NCBI GenBank assembly: GCA_938015435.1
Contig: CALLPN010000012.1
Location: 58,735 to 122,734 of the forward strand
Direction: 5' to 3'
Origin: an uncultured Saprospiraceae bacterium
Lineage (GTDB): Bacteria > Bacteroidota > Bacteroidia > Chitinophagales > Saprospiraceae
DNA length: 64,000 nt
Both the position numbers and the translations under genes were made by a program. Each line of letters starts with the position of its first letter. Positions within the stretch are counted from its first letter, which is position 1. The notes beneath the pieces were generated by a model that did not search any database, was not told the DNA's origin, and saw nothing but the letters and a program-made list of their open reading frames with translations. Below are positions 26,720-36,391 of this stretch, piece after piece.

Positions 26720-27535
26720 ATGGGAAAGTATTTAAAGCATATATCATTGCAATGTGAGGAAATATTGATTCCTCAACTTAGAGGAACTGAATTTAGTTTT
26801 ATCGGCTCTATGTATGAATTTTACCTTAAAAAGGTTGAAGCAAATGGATACAGTAAAGTAATTCTATCTTTTTCAAGCCATTCCGAAAATCATTATAAAA
26901 TCACGGAACTTATAGACATAATACAAGTCCAAATATACTATGAAGTTAAAACAACTGAAATTCAAGAAGAAAATAGAGTTTTAAATTTAATGCACGAAGC
27001 TCTGATACATTTGGCAGAAACATATAGCTGGAAACAAAGTGCTTTGCAAGAAACTTACAATTCCATTATACTTAAGGAAAGTAAATTTCACGAATATTGG
27101 AAAAAATCCAAGTTTAATCGAAATAGAAATTTGAAATGCTCAATTTATTGGGAGTTTGATAATGAAATAAAATTATACTTTACAATACATAACCAAGAAG
27201 ACGAATCGACTATTAAACAATTATTTACAATAATAAGTCCTGGCTTAGGAGCACTAGAAGATTGCTTAGGAGAAATAAAATGGATCAATAATTGGGTAGT
27301 GATTCTAATCAAAAAAAACAGCCTCGATTTCTGGAAGTTCAATACTAAATCAGGCGAAGTGTCCTTCCATTTCGAAAGAGCAGAAAAGGGAGATGCACAT
27401 GGTCAATATGATTTAGCCATAAAGTACTTAACTGGAAATGGGTTAATCAAAAATAGTGGACTAGGAATGTATTATATGAAAAAATCAGCTACTCAAAATT
27501 ATTCAAGAGCAATAAAATATTTAAGTCATGAATAA
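26720..27535 (+). CDS. Uncharacterised protein with C-terminal Sel1-like repeats
   Basis: The 271-residue protein has an N-terminal ~210-residue region with no recognised domain. It contains a HENHYK-like polar stretch and WNQ/IYWEFDNEIKLYF-type beta strands. Two Sel1-like (TPR-related) repeats follow at the end: AEKGDAHGQYDLAIKYLTG and GLGMYYMKKSATQNYSRAI. No signal peptide is present, so it should be cytoplasmic. Sel1 repeats mediate protein-protein contacts. The start ATG is at 26720. The gene overlaps the following ankyrin-repeat lipoprotein gene by 8 bp, so the two are probably translated together. Confidence 0.72.
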   Translation: MGKYLKHISLQCEEILIPQLRGTEFSFIGSMYEFYLKKVEANGYSKVILSFSSHSENHYKITELIDIIQVQIYYEVKTTEIQEENRVLNLMHEALIHLAETYSWKQSALQETYNSIILKESKFHEYWKKSKFNRNRNLKCSIYWEFDNEIKLYFTIHNQEDESTIKQLFTIISPGLGALEDCLGEIKWINNWVVILIKKNSLDFWKFNTKSGEVSFHFERAEKGDAHGQYDLAIKYLTGNGLIKNSGLGMYYMKKSATQNYSRAIKYLSHE

Positions 27536-28229
27536 TTTAATACTAATCACAACAATAATTTTATTTGTAAGCCTATTCGCTTTTTCTTGCAGCACAAAAT
27601 CATACAAACCTTCTCAATTTTTTGACGACCAAAATCTAATTTTTGCTAAGGCAATGCAAAACAATGATATCAGTAAGATATTATCTCTAAAAGAAAAAAT
27701 TGATATAAATCATGTTGGAAGAGAGGATATGACTTTTATAATGTGGGCTATATTGAACCAAAAAAAGAGATCATTGGAACAAGTCTTAAAGATGGGAGCC
27801 AACCCGAATCGCAAAGATAAAGACGATAAAACACCTGTTGCATTTGTAGCTGCTGGGGCAGACATAGACTATCTTGATATTTTACTAGCTTATAAAGGTG
27901 ATCCAAATGCTTATATGATGAATGGAGATCCTGCAACCATTTTCACCTCTCTACACGGCAACTGGAAAAACGTACTAAGCTTACTAAATGCTGGTGCAGA
28001 TATTAATGCAACCGATGATAAAGGGAATACACTCGCCATGGTTTACACCTCTATCATTAGCTATGAAGAAGTGTATAAATTAATCGAGATGGGCGCAAAT
28101 TTAGATCATAAGAATAAATTAGGCTATACTTTATTAGATAGGATAGAAAGCGCAACACCGAATAAAGGCACCAAACCTTATCAACATCTACAAAGAGTAA
28201 AAGCATTAATTAAAAAGAAGAAACCTTAA
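27528..28229 (+). CDS. Ankyrin-repeat lipoprotein
   Basis: The 233-residue protein starts with a lipoprotein signal (MNNLILITTIILFVSLFAFS, then Cys21-Ser-Thr). It continues with about five ankyrin-type repeats: NDISKILSLKEKIDINHVG, SLEQVLKMGANPNRKDKDD, YLDILLAYKGDPNAYMMNG, WKNVLSLLNAGADINATDD and VYKLIEMGANLDHKNKLGY. Such proteins bind partner proteins at the periplasmic face of a membrane. It overlaps the upstream Sel1-repeat gene by 8 bp. The pairing of two repeat-type binding proteins is found in some effector/immunity and polymorphic-toxin loci, but no toxin domain is visible here. Confidence 0.85.
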   Translation: MNNLILITTIILFVSLFAFSCSTKSYKPSQFFDDQNLIFAKAMQNNDISKILSLKEKIDINHVGREDMTFIMWAILNQKKRSLEQVLKMGANPNRKDKDDKTPVAFVAAGADIDYLDILLAYKGDPNAYMMNGDPATIFTSLHGNWKNVLSLLNAGADINATDDKGNTLAMVYTSIISYEEVYKLIEMGANLDHKNKLGYTLLDRIESATPNKGTKPYQHLQRVKALIKKKKP

Positions 28230-28359
28230 TATAGATGAGGTATCATTCTCAAAAAACGTCGGCCAAGAATGATACATATTCATACAAAGTCGAATTACCA
28301 CGGAAATAACATAAAAAATAAAATTAGATATTTGCAATCTACGAATCATCCAAATACAA

Positions 28360-30360
28360 ATGAATCAAAAATTAACATCGGTACTGCTTTTATCTTTTTT
28401 TGCTTATGCACTCTTCGCTCAAGACACGAAGAAGATTCTTATTATAGGTATCGATGGTTGTAGACCGGATGTGTTACAATTTGCCAGTACACCTAATATA
28501 GATGGACTACTTCCCAATAGTATCTACAGCTATCATGGGCTAAATAATGACATTACATATAGTGGCCCAGGTTGGTCAGCCATGATGACTGGAGTATGGT
28601 CTAACAAGCATGGCGTTACGGACAACAACTTTAATGGAAGCGACTTCGTAAGCTATCCACATTTTGTCAAAAGAATAGAAGAGAATAATCCTGATCTTTA
28701 TACTGTGAGCATAAGCCAATGGCATCCTATTAATAACTCAATAGTCCTAGATTTTGCTGACTTTAAATACAATGCGCCTACAGAAGCTGATGTGACTTCT
28801 GAAGCGATCAATCAATTAGAAAATGAAGATCCTGATGTTATGTTTCTCCATTATGATGAAGTAGATCATGCAGGGCATGCACATGGATTTAGTGAGCAAA
28901 TACCACAGTATGTTACAGCGATCGAAGGTGTAGATACGCAAGTTGGTTTGGTTCTAGATGCTTTATATGAACGGCCTAACTATCCTACCGAAAACTGGCT
29001 CATACTTTTATCAACTGACCATGGAGGCATCGGTACTAGTCACGGAGGAAATAGCCCAGAAGAAGAGACAATATTCTATATCGCGCACAATGAAAATTTT
29101 GTAGCGCAAATCATCACACCAGATACAATAGCTGTTACAGATCCTACAGATTGTATCGCAAACCAATTTCATCTCTCCTTAGATGGAGATGACGACATGG
29201 TAGATATTCCACACTTCACTGAATTGGATTTTGGAGTAAACCAGGACTTCACAGTAGAATGTAGAGTCAAGACAAGTAATGCAGCTGATATCGCTATTAT
29301 TGGTAATAAAGATTGGGACAGTGGTGGGAACAAAGGATTTGTTTTTTCTTTTCGATTTGCTACCGGACCAGAATGGAAAGTGAATATAGGAGACGGCGCA
29401 AACAGAGTTGATATTAATGATGGAGGAGCTATTGCAGATAATGAATGGCATCATCTTGCTGTGACATTTGACAGAGATGGACAAATGACTATGTATGAAG
29501 ATGGTGTACTAGTTACAAGTCTAGATATCTCAGCTATTGGAGATATAAGTAACGGCTCTCCTTTGAGGATCGGTGCAGATATAGACGGTGGATATGATTA
29601 CACAGGAGCCATAGAAGAGGTTCGCCTTTGGAATGGTCTCATCACTCCTGCAGAAATTAATACCTGGAAGTGTACTTCTATAGACAATACACATCCTAGT
29701 TACAATAATCTTATCGGATACTGGCCATTAAATGAAGGTTCTGGAAATCTGGCTAATGATATTTCTGCTCTGGATAATGATGGAATTATTACTAATCCTA
29801 ATTGGTCTGCATTAGACTCAGTTGTTACTTACGAAAACACGCCTAAAATCACTGATATTGCAATCACCGCATTGGATTGGCTATGTCTCGACTTACAACA
29901 ATCTTGGAATCTAGATGGAAGAAGTTGGATTGATTCCTCTACTACTATAATGGCAACAGCAGATGAAGTTCCAGGAAGCCTTAGATCAACTATCAACAAT
30001 TCCTGCGCAGAGGATAGCATATATTTTCATCCTATTTTGAACGGCAGTGATTTTGTGCTTACAAGTGAAATAGAAATTCCGCATAATCTTACTTTAATAG
30101 GATCAGGTATCTCAGAGACCAGTTTATCTGCCAATTATCAAAACCGTTTATTTTTAATTACTCATGAAATCAATTTCAATTTAACGGGAATGACTTTACA
30201 GAAAGCCAACGAAACTATCAATGGTGGAGCTATCTACAATCAAGGCAACTTACTACTAAAAGAAATAGTTTTTAAAGACAATTTTGAAGGCTCGACTCCT
30301 AAAACACTCACTAATATAAGAAGGATCAAAATTGAAAATGTCGTAGAGGTCAAAAATTAA
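28360..30360 (+). CDS. Secreted phosphodiesterase/alkaline-phosphatase-family protein with LamG and beta-helix regions
   Basis: The 666-residue protein has a signal peptide (MNQKLTSVLLLSFFAYALFA). The N-terminal ~250 residues form a metalloenzyme of the type I phosphodiesterase/alkaline phosphatase superfamily. They contain ILIIGIDGCRPDVLQ (metal Asp), YSGPGWSAMMTGVWSNKHG (probable nucleophile Ser/Thr), HYDEVDHAGHAHG and LLSTDHGGIGTSHGG. Residues ~265-425 form a LamG/concanavalin-like domain (FTVECRVKTS, EWHHLAVTFDRDGQMTMYEDG). The last ~130 residues resemble the start of a right-handed beta-helix (INGGAIYNQGNLLLKEIVF). There is no ordinary T9SS tail, so the C-terminus could be shortened. The stop overlaps the convergent LON-domain gene by 4 bp. 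Confidence 0.87.
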   Translation: MNQKLTSVLLLSFFAYALFAQDTKKILIIGIDGCRPDVLQFASTPNIDGLLPNSIYSYHGLNNDITYSGPGWSAMMTGVWSNKHGVTDNNFNGSDFVSYPHFVKRIEENNPDLYTVSISQWHPINNSIVLDFADFKYNAPTEADVTSEAINQLENEDPDVMFLHYDEVDHAGHAHGFSEQIPQYVTAIEGVDTQVGLVLDALYERPNYPTENWLILLSTDHGGIGTSHGGNSPEEETIFYIAHNENFVAQIITPDTIAVTDPTDCIANQFHLSLDGDDDMVDIPHFTELDFGVNQDFTVECRVKTSNAADIAIIGNKDWDSGGNKGFVFSFRFATGPEWKVNIGDGANRVDINDGGAIADNEWHHLAVTFDRDGQMTMYEDGVLVTSLDISAIGDISNGSPLRIGADIDGGYDYTGAIEEVRLWNGLITPAEINTWKCTSIDNTHPSYNNLIGYWPLNEGSGNLANDISALDNDGIITNPNWSALDSVVTYENTPKITDIAITALDWLCLDLQQSWNLDGRSWIDSSTTIMATADEVPGSLRSTINNSCAEDSIYFHPILNGSDFVLTSEIEIPHNLTLIGSGISETSLSANYQNRLFLITHEINFNLTGMTLQKANETINGGAIYNQGNLLLKEIVFKDNFEGSTPKTLTNIRRIKIENVVEVKN

Positions 30361-30986
30361 AATGGTGGCTTTAAATTTTTAATGTGTCCATTCAATTCTG
30401 CTCTTTTTCGAAGCGTCTCCATCTCCTCAGCCATTGGCAGTAAATTACTCAAGTGATTGAGCATATATGATTGACGTTCTTCTTCCGTAGCAATAGTTAC
30501 AAACTCAAGTTCCTGCTCAAGATTAAATCCAACTTTGTGAGCCAATTGATAAGTTCGAAATACTGACGGATCATGGATTGTGACATTAGAAATGTTCATC
30601 ACTTTGTATAATCTATGGATGGCTAAAATAAGATCAGGATTTGCCATTCTATCCATATCATCACTCCATGGCAATCGAGTTACTTCTGCGCCTGGATACA
30701 ATCGATTAGGATATCTACTATGCAGTTTATGTACTTGCAATGGCTTTATAGCTTTTACTTCTACATCTAGTTTACCATCATCATACTTTTCTATCACTTT
30801 GACCAATTCCATCTCTGCCCCTACTGTTACTTCTCTCCCCTCGTAATAAGGTATTAGAGCGAAGGTATTACCTCTTTCTTCTAGTTCTCCAAAAAGTTGT
30901 CGATACCGAGATTCGAAAATGTGTAACTTTATGCTCTCACCTGGAAAAGCAATAATACTAAGTGGGAAGGCAGAAATCATGTCCAT
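30357..30986 (-). CDS. LON peptidase substrate-binding domain protein
   Basis: The 209-residue protein resembles stand-alone versions of the Lon N-terminal (LAN/PUA-like) domain. It opens FPLSIIAFPGESIKLHIFESRYRQL and continues with DGKLDVEVKAIKPLQV. It lacks the AAA+ and protease domains. Its role is unknown; it may bind substrates or partner proteins. Met1 (30986) and Met3 (30980) are both possible starts. It is convergent with the phosphodiesterase gene, and the two coding ends overlap by four bases. Confidence 0.88.
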   Translation of the reverse strand: MDMISAFPLSIIAFPGESIKLHIFESRYRQLFGELEERGNTFALIPYYEGREVTVGAEMELVKVIEKYDDGKLDVEVKAIKPLQVHKLHSRYPNRLYPGAEVTRLPWSDDMDRMANPDLILAIHRLYKVMNISNVTIHDPSVFRTYQLAHKVGFNLEQELEFVTIATEEERQSYMLNHLSNLLPMAEEMETLRKRAELNGHIKNLKPPF

Positions 30987-31123
30987 TGGTATGGCAAATT
31001 GATAGGTTTATTAATTATACAGATAGAATAACATAAAAGTAATAATGATGTTGATAAGATTATCTATAAATTATATTGTTATTTACTTTGACAACCAAAG
31101 TATTGAATCAAAATTACTATAGA

Positions 31124-31921
31124 ATGAAAACAAGTAGTTTAAAGATAGTTGTTAGTACCATTATTTTAGTTTTCGCTTCATTCCAAGTGTCTTGCCAAAA
31201 ATTATATAAAACGACAAGAAATCAATCCGGTGTTATAATCGGAGGAGCATTGGCCATGGTTGGCAGTTCTTTCATTATCGAAGAGCAACGAGGAGCATTT
31301 ACTGCAGAAGATATTGCACTCTTAAATCCGCAAACGATCTTAGGAGTAGATCAAGGAACAGTTGATAACTTTTCCGACAATGCGAGACGAAGAAGTGACT
31401 ACTTCAAAGATGCTATTTTCATCGCACCGCTTACACTTTTCTTATCTGGACAAGCACGAGAAAATACCAAAGAAATTTTTGTGATGTATACAGAAGTATT
31501 TACACTTAATGGTGGAATTACGAAATTAAGCAAAAGCGCTTTTGGGCGATATAGACCTTATGCTTACAATCCAAATGTAGATTTAGAATTAAAATTAGAA
31601 GCTACAACTAGAAGATCATTCTTTTCTGGACATGTAAGTCATGTAGCAAGTTTGTCCTATTTCACTGCCACAGTATTCGATGATCTATATCCAGATTCGG
31701 ATATCAAATATATCGTCTGGGCAGGAGCTATTACCGCACCTGCTATTACTGGTTATTTGAGAGTAAAAGCTGGACGCCACTACTCTACCGATGTAATTGT
31801 GGGATATGGTGTTGGTGCGCTAGTAGGATACTTCATTCCTCAGCTACATAAGATTACTCAAGATTCGGATTTCAGTGTAATAGGTGCTGAAGGTGGTTTG
31901 GGATTAGCTTATAATTTTTAG
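31124..31921 (+). CDS. PAP2-family phosphatase, exported
   Basis: The ATG at 31124 is chosen because MKTSSLKIVVSTIILVFASF opens an export signal; the upstream TTG-initiated extension is unlikely. The Cys after VS near the cleavage site gives a weak lipobox. The C-terminal half has the PAP2/acid-phosphatase signatures: KSAFGRYRPYAYNP, RRSFFSGHVSHVASLSYF and RVKAGRHYSTDVIVGYGVG. Such enzymes remove phosphate from lipids or carry related chemistry, usually at the periplasmic face. It is flanked downstream by a shared terminator hairpin. Confidence 0.88.
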   Translation: MKTSSLKIVVSTIILVFASFQVSCQKLYKTTRNQSGVIIGGALAMVGSSFIIEEQRGAFTAEDIALLNPQTILGVDQGTVDNFSDNARRRSDYFKDAIFIAPLTLFLSGQARENTKEIFVMYTEVFTLNGGITKLSKSAFGRYRPYAYNPNVDLELKLEATTRRSFFSGHVSHVASLSYFTATVFDDLYPDSDIKYIVWAGAITAPAITGYLRVKAGRHYSTDVIVGYGVGALVGYFIPQLHKITQDSDFSVIGAEGGLGLAYNF

Positions 31922-31945
31922 AATATTCAATATACGCTTCACCAC

Positions 31946-31981
31946 AAAAAACGTCCAATACACATAAAGTATATTGGACGT
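31946..31981 (-). terminator. Intrinsic terminator for pckA, possibly bidirectional
   Basis: ACGTCCAATA (31951-31960) pairs with TATTGGACGT (31972-31981). On the minus strand it is followed by TTTTTGTGG, a T-tract suited to ending pckA transcripts. It also lies 30 bp after the PAP2 gene and could stop that transcript from the other side. Confidence 0.75.
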
Positions 31982-32082
31982 ATATATATTTAGTTGGAAC
32001 TTAAATTAGTCTTGATTTCTAACTTAAAATCTAGATAAAATAAGAATTTAAGTTCTCGTAAAAAATCAGAAACTTAAAAATC

Positions 32083-33690
32083 TTAAACCAATATTTTTGG
32101 TTCAGCTGCCATGATTTCTTCGCTTGCTTGCTCTTTAAATTTTGTGAAGTTCTTTTGGAATAAATCAGCTAAATGTGCTGCTTTTTCATCATATGCTCTT
32201 TTGTCTGACCAAGCATCTCTAGAGTTCAATAGATTAGATGGCACTCCAGGACATTCTGTAGGGATCTGTAGACCAAATATATCAGTGGTTACAAAATCTA
32301 CATCGTCTAATTTCCCTTCTAATGCTGCAGTGATCATTGCTCTAGTATACTTCAGAGATATTCTATCTGATGTACTTGCTGATCCACCTGACCATCCAGT
32401 ATTGACTAACCATACTTTCGTATTGTGTTTCGTCATCTTAGCACCTAGCATGTCTGCATATTCTGTTGGATGTAATGGTAAGAATGGTGCTCCAAAGCAA
32501 GCAGAGAATGTAGCTTGCGGCTCATTGATTCCATCTTCAGTACCTGCAACTTTTGCAGTATATCCTGAGATGAAGTGATACATTGCTTGTCCGGCAGTAA
32601 GCTTACTGATCGGAGGCAACACACCAAATGCATCACATGTCAAGAAAAATATATTTTTCGGTATTCCACCTTGCGAATCTGACTTAGCATTAGAGATATG
32701 CTCTAGTGGATAAGACACTCTAGTGTTCTGTGTAATCTCAGTATCATCGAAATTAGGCACATTAGTTCCCGCTTCGAAACCGATATTCTCTAATATAGCT
32801 CCAGGCTTAATTGCATTAAAAATCTCAGGTTCTTTTTCTTCTGATAGACCTATACATTTAGCGTAACATCCTCCTTCAAAATTGAATACAGCATCATCAG
32901 ACCATCCATGCTCATCGTCACCGATTAATGCACGTTTTGGATCTGCAGATAATGTAGTTTTACCAGTACCAGAAAGACCAAAGAATACTGCTGTATCCCC
33001 AGTTTCGCCGATGTTGGCAGAGCAGTGCATAGGAAGTACGCCACGCTCTTTAGCTAGTAAGTAGTTAAGCACAGAGAAGATTCCCTTCTTGATCTCACCA
33101 GTATATCCAGTACCACCGATAATGATCGTTTTAGCTTCAAAATTGATAATCGCAAAATTAGATGACTTGATGCTGTCTGCTAATGGATCAGCATGATAAC
33201 CAGGCGCACATAATATATGCCACTCCGGAGTAAAGTCAAGTAACTCAGTCTCTGACAATCGTCTAAACATATTGTGAGCAAATTGCGCACTCCATGGCTT
33301 TTCAGCTATCAATCTAATGTTAAGCTTATAATCAGCATGTGAGCATGCATATGCATCTTTAGCATACACATTTTTATCTGATAGATACTTTAAGATGTTA
33401 GTCTTAAGATTATCAAAAATCTCTGGTGTAACAGCCTGATTGATGTCACCCCAATCTACCGTATTCGCAGTAATATTATCTTTTACTATATATCTATCTT
33501 TCGGTGATCTTCCTGTAAATCTTCCAGTCTTGATGCTTAGCGCTCCAGTATGAGAGAGGGTCCCTTCATTTTGGTCAAGAGCATCTTGAGTTAAAGTTTG
33601 AGGATCGAGGTTCCAGTATACATTCTTACTAGTTTGGAATCCTATTTTCGCTAGATCAGCGTTTGGATTTCTTATTCCTTTTTGAATCAT
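32083..33690 (-). CDS. pckA: Phosphoenolpyruvate carboxykinase (ATP)
   Basis: The 535-residue protein matches ATP-dependent PEP carboxykinase throughout. It has TGRFTGRSPKDRYIV, the P-loop GLSGTGKTTLSAD near residues 238-250, IGDDEHGW and FEGGCYAKCI. The enzyme converts oxaloacetate and ATP to PEP, CO2 and ADP in gluconeogenesis, and can run in reverse. It is cytoplasmic. The length is normal. The gene appears monocistronic, with a likely promoter box 64 bp upstream and a terminator downstream. Confidence 0.97.
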   Translation of the reverse strand: MIQKGIRNPNADLAKIGFQTSKNVYWNLDPQTLTQDALDQNEGTLSHTGALSIKTGRFTGRSPKDRYIVKDNITANTVDWGDINQAVTPEIFDNLKTNILKYLSDKNVYAKDAYACSHADYKLNIRLIAEKPWSAQFAHNMFRRLSETELLDFTPEWHILCAPGYHADPLADSIKSSNFAIINFEAKTIIIGGTGYTGEIKKGIFSVLNYLLAKERGVLPMHCSANIGETGDTAVFFGLSGTGKTTLSADPKRALIGDDEHGWSDDAVFNFEGGCYAKCIGLSEEKEPEIFNAIKPGAILENIGFEAGTNVPNFDDTEITQNTRVSYPLEHISNAKSDSQGGIPKNIFFLTCDAFGVLPPISKLTAGQAMYHFISGYTAKVAGTEDGINEPQATFSACFGAPFLPLHPTEYADMLGAKMTKHNTKVWLVNTGWSGGSASTSDRISLKYTRAMITAALEGKLDDVDFVTTDIFGLQIPTECPGVPSNLLNSRDAWSDKRAYDEKAAHLADLFQKNFTKFKEQASEEIMAAEPKILV

Positions 33691-33753
33691 TTAGATTGTT
33701 ATTTTATTTGAAATAGCACTTATAGTTGGTCTATCTAACACTAAAATATAAGG

Positions 33754-33761
33754 CAAAAGTA
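33754..33761 (-). promoter_or_regulatory. Candidate -7 promoter box of pckA
   Basis: The minus strand reads TACTTTTG, a match to TAnnTTTG. It would place the transcription start about 58 nt before the pckA ATG. No clear TTG occurs at the -33 position, so the call is tentative. Confidence 0.4.
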
Positions 33762-33925
33762 TAAAGGAAAATCTATATAAAACGGACTTTGCGCCAATTT
33801 GGACTATAACAATTCAATTGAAGCATTAGTGTAAAAATGACATAAAGTGCATCGCTATTGACTTCGTATAAATATTGCTGCAGAATATTTTTTTGAGATA
33901 TTTTTAAAATAAATTTTGAGGAATT

Positions 33926-36391
33926 CTATTTAAGCGTATAATTGATGGAAACAAGGATATTTCTGCCTGCTCCACTCACTCCACTTGCAAATGGTCTATA
34001 GTGTTTATCGAGGATATTTTCTACTCCTAATCGAGCACTAATCTCGCCAGTAATATGAGCAGATCCATAGAGATTAAATGTCGACCAAGCATATGTTCCA
34101 TCCACTGTAGCAAGCTCTGGATTATCCGTACTTCCTCCATATTCACTTAGCGGTTTTTCACCATTAAACATATATCTTGCTTCTATATCCCATTTGTCTT
34201 GTAGGTACTGAAGTTGCAGTTTGCCATAAGTCGGTGGTATATGAGCTAAAGGCTCTGAATATTCTTCATTATCCGCTTGTACTCGACCTTGAATGATACT
34301 GATCGATCCTTTAGCTTTCCAATGCTCGGCGATCATCCAATCAGCGTTAAACGATGCACCAATGATTCTTGCTTTATCCGCGTTTACATTTGCCACCACC
34401 TTGAGCAACTCACCTTCATCTTCTAGAAATTGAGTTCCATCTGGCATTGTAAAATCTTCCCTGACAATCACATCCGATAAGGCCGTATAGAATCCTGTAG
34501 CACTAATATTCGCCGATCCTAACTTTCTTGAAATAGATAATTCTGCATTGATTGATTTCTCAGGTGTGACGTCTAGATTAGGAACAGATACTTCATCAGA
34601 ATTGATTCTAATCTTGGCAAGATCATCTACATTAGGTGATCTAAATGCTGATCCTAGCAATGCTTGTATAGTCCACTTCTTTAGGATTTCTTGACGTGCT
34701 CCGACGGACCAAGTGACTGCTTGATTGTCTGTAGTCAACCCTTCATAGAAGTCCTCTGGCCATACAAAAGCATCTGCTCTGTCATATCTTACTGAGATAC
34801 TATTAGAAGTGTATCTAAGCCCTCCAAAGAGCTTCGTACCGATATCATTCTTGTAACTACTATAAACGTAAGCCCCTAATGCATCTGTACTACTTGCACC
34901 ACTTGGATATCTAGTAAATACGTTAGAGTCTTTTTCGTCTGAAATTATATCTTCATTAAATGCTACTGAGTTGACATCATTATGATTATACTCGATACCG
35001 TAATTCAATTCTATCATCTCATACTTATCTAGATACTTATTCATATCTAGAGTAAATGTGTATACATCTACTGTTTCTTCTTGATGTCTTCTACTCACAG
35101 ATTGGAATCTTCTGTTAATTCTATCTTCTCCTATGTTTTGGTAGGCAATTATTGCTTTGGCTTTATCAAAAAATAGGTTTGGAGATTTCCACCTCGCTTG
35201 TAGTGTACTGAGAAATCTATTCTGCGGTCCGTAGTTCCATTCTGCATATCTCGGTAGACCATCTACTACTTCTGTGAGGGCATCATATCTTGGTACATCG
35301 CTACTTGTAGAATATTGGAAATTAGCCATCAGATCTAGTTTATCATTTACATCATAAACAAACTTCTGAGTGATATCGTATTGCTGATATCCTGTACCTA
35401 CTTGTAAGTCTGGGTCATCATTAGTGATCTGCTGGTCTTCACCATTTACAGTTTCGACATACCATTTACGACCGCCAAAATTTGGATACTCATTAGGTCG
35501 ATTACTCCCTGATCTAAGATTCCCAAAATCGTTATGAGTAATACTTGTAAGTGATCCCCACTTTTTTCCTCCGATATTAAAATCTAGATGTGTTCCTCTT
35601 CGATTATTCGCACTCGCATAAGATACGCTTGCATTCGCTAAAAATCTGATTCCTCCTTCCTTATCAAAACTTCTCACTGGATCTTTACTACGAAAGTGTA
35701 CTACTCCACCTAGAGCATCGCTACCATACATAAGAGATCCTGGACCATAGATTACTTCGATTCCTTGCAGCATAGAATTATCTACCGTAATTGCATTTTG
35801 TAGGTGTCCACTCCTATATATCGCATTATTCATACGTACGCCATCGAGCACTAATAACACTTTGTTAGCTTCAAATCCTCTGATCACAGGAGAGCCTCCT
35901 CCAGCTTGACTTTTCTGAATAAATATATCTGCGTTTTGCCCAAGCGCGTCTGCACTATTGGAGGATTGTACTTTGAGGATTTCTGCTTGTGAGATCGTTT
36001 CTACTTTATGTATCATGTCCGAGGCCAATTGATCAGTACGACCAACGATCATGACTTCCTCCAGATTGACTCCTGGAGTCATTTTGACATGTTCATATAA
36101 ATTAATGATATCATTCCTATTGTAGGATATCGTTTCGTAACCAATATACTTAAATGTAAATAGGTCGTCATCTTTGGCACTAGCTGGAATCGTCCATAGG
36201 CCATCAATATCTGTAACGCCTGTGATAGAATAGTCTTGATTGTATATCTGTACGCCTACTAGTGGAACCATCTCTAGATCTATCACGGATACCGTCAAAG
36301 CATTCTGAGCATAAGATGAAAGAGAGAGAATCAGCAATAGAAGTGTACTAAGTAGTCTGAGGGAGCTTAATCGTAAATGTGGTACCTTCAT
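33926..36391 (-). CDS. TonB-dependent outer-membrane receptor with N-terminal carboxypeptidase-like domain
   Basis: The 821-residue protein has a signal peptide (LLSTLLLLILSLSSYAQ). A CarboxypepD_reg-like beta-sandwich follows at ~31-115 (VPLVGVQIYNQDYSITGVT). The plug domain lies at ~125-240 (IRGFEANKVLLVLDGVRMNN, YGPGSLMYGSDALGGVV). A 22-stranded-barrel-type remainder ends in ISINYTLK-like beta strands. It transports a ligand across the outer membrane using TonB energy. The ligand is unknown, and no SusD partner is adjacent. The start overlaps the end of the histidine kinase gene by 44 bp, and no later in-frame Met precedes the signal peptide, so the overlap appears real. Confidence 0.92.
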   Translation of the reverse strand: MKVPHLRLSSLRLLSTLLLLILSLSSYAQNALTVSVIDLEMVPLVGVQIYNQDYSITGVTDIDGLWTIPASAKDDDLFTFKYIGYETISYNRNDIINLYEHVKMTPGVNLEEVMIVGRTDQLASDMIHKVETISQAEILKVQSSNSADALGQNADIFIQKSQAGGGSPVIRGFEANKVLLVLDGVRMNNAIYRSGHLQNAITVDNSMLQGIEVIYGPGSLMYGSDALGGVVHFRSKDPVRSFDKEGGIRFLANASVSYASANNRRGTHLDFNIGGKKWGSLTSITHNDFGNLRSGSNRPNEYPNFGGRKWYVETVNGEDQQITNDDPDLQVGTGYQQYDITQKFVYDVNDKLDLMANFQYSTSSDVPRYDALTEVVDGLPRYAEWNYGPQNRFLSTLQARWKSPNLFFDKAKAIIAYQNIGEDRINRRFQSVSRRHQEETVDVYTFTLDMNKYLDKYEMIELNYGIEYNHNDVNSVAFNEDIISDEKDSNVFTRYPSGASSTDALGAYVYSSYKNDIGTKLFGGLRYTSNSISVRYDRADAFVWPEDFYEGLTTDNQAVTWSVGARQEILKKWTIQALLGSAFRSPNVDDLAKIRINSDEVSVPNLDVTPEKSINAELSISRKLGSANISATGFYTALSDVIVREDFTMPDGTQFLEDEGELLKVVANVNADKARIIGASFNADWMIAEHWKAKGSISIIQGRVQADNEEYSEPLAHIPPTYGKLQLQYLQDKWDIEARYMFNGEKPLSEYGGSTDNPELATVDGTYAWSTFNLYGSAHITGEISARLGVENILDKHYRPFASGVSGAGRNILVSINYTLK

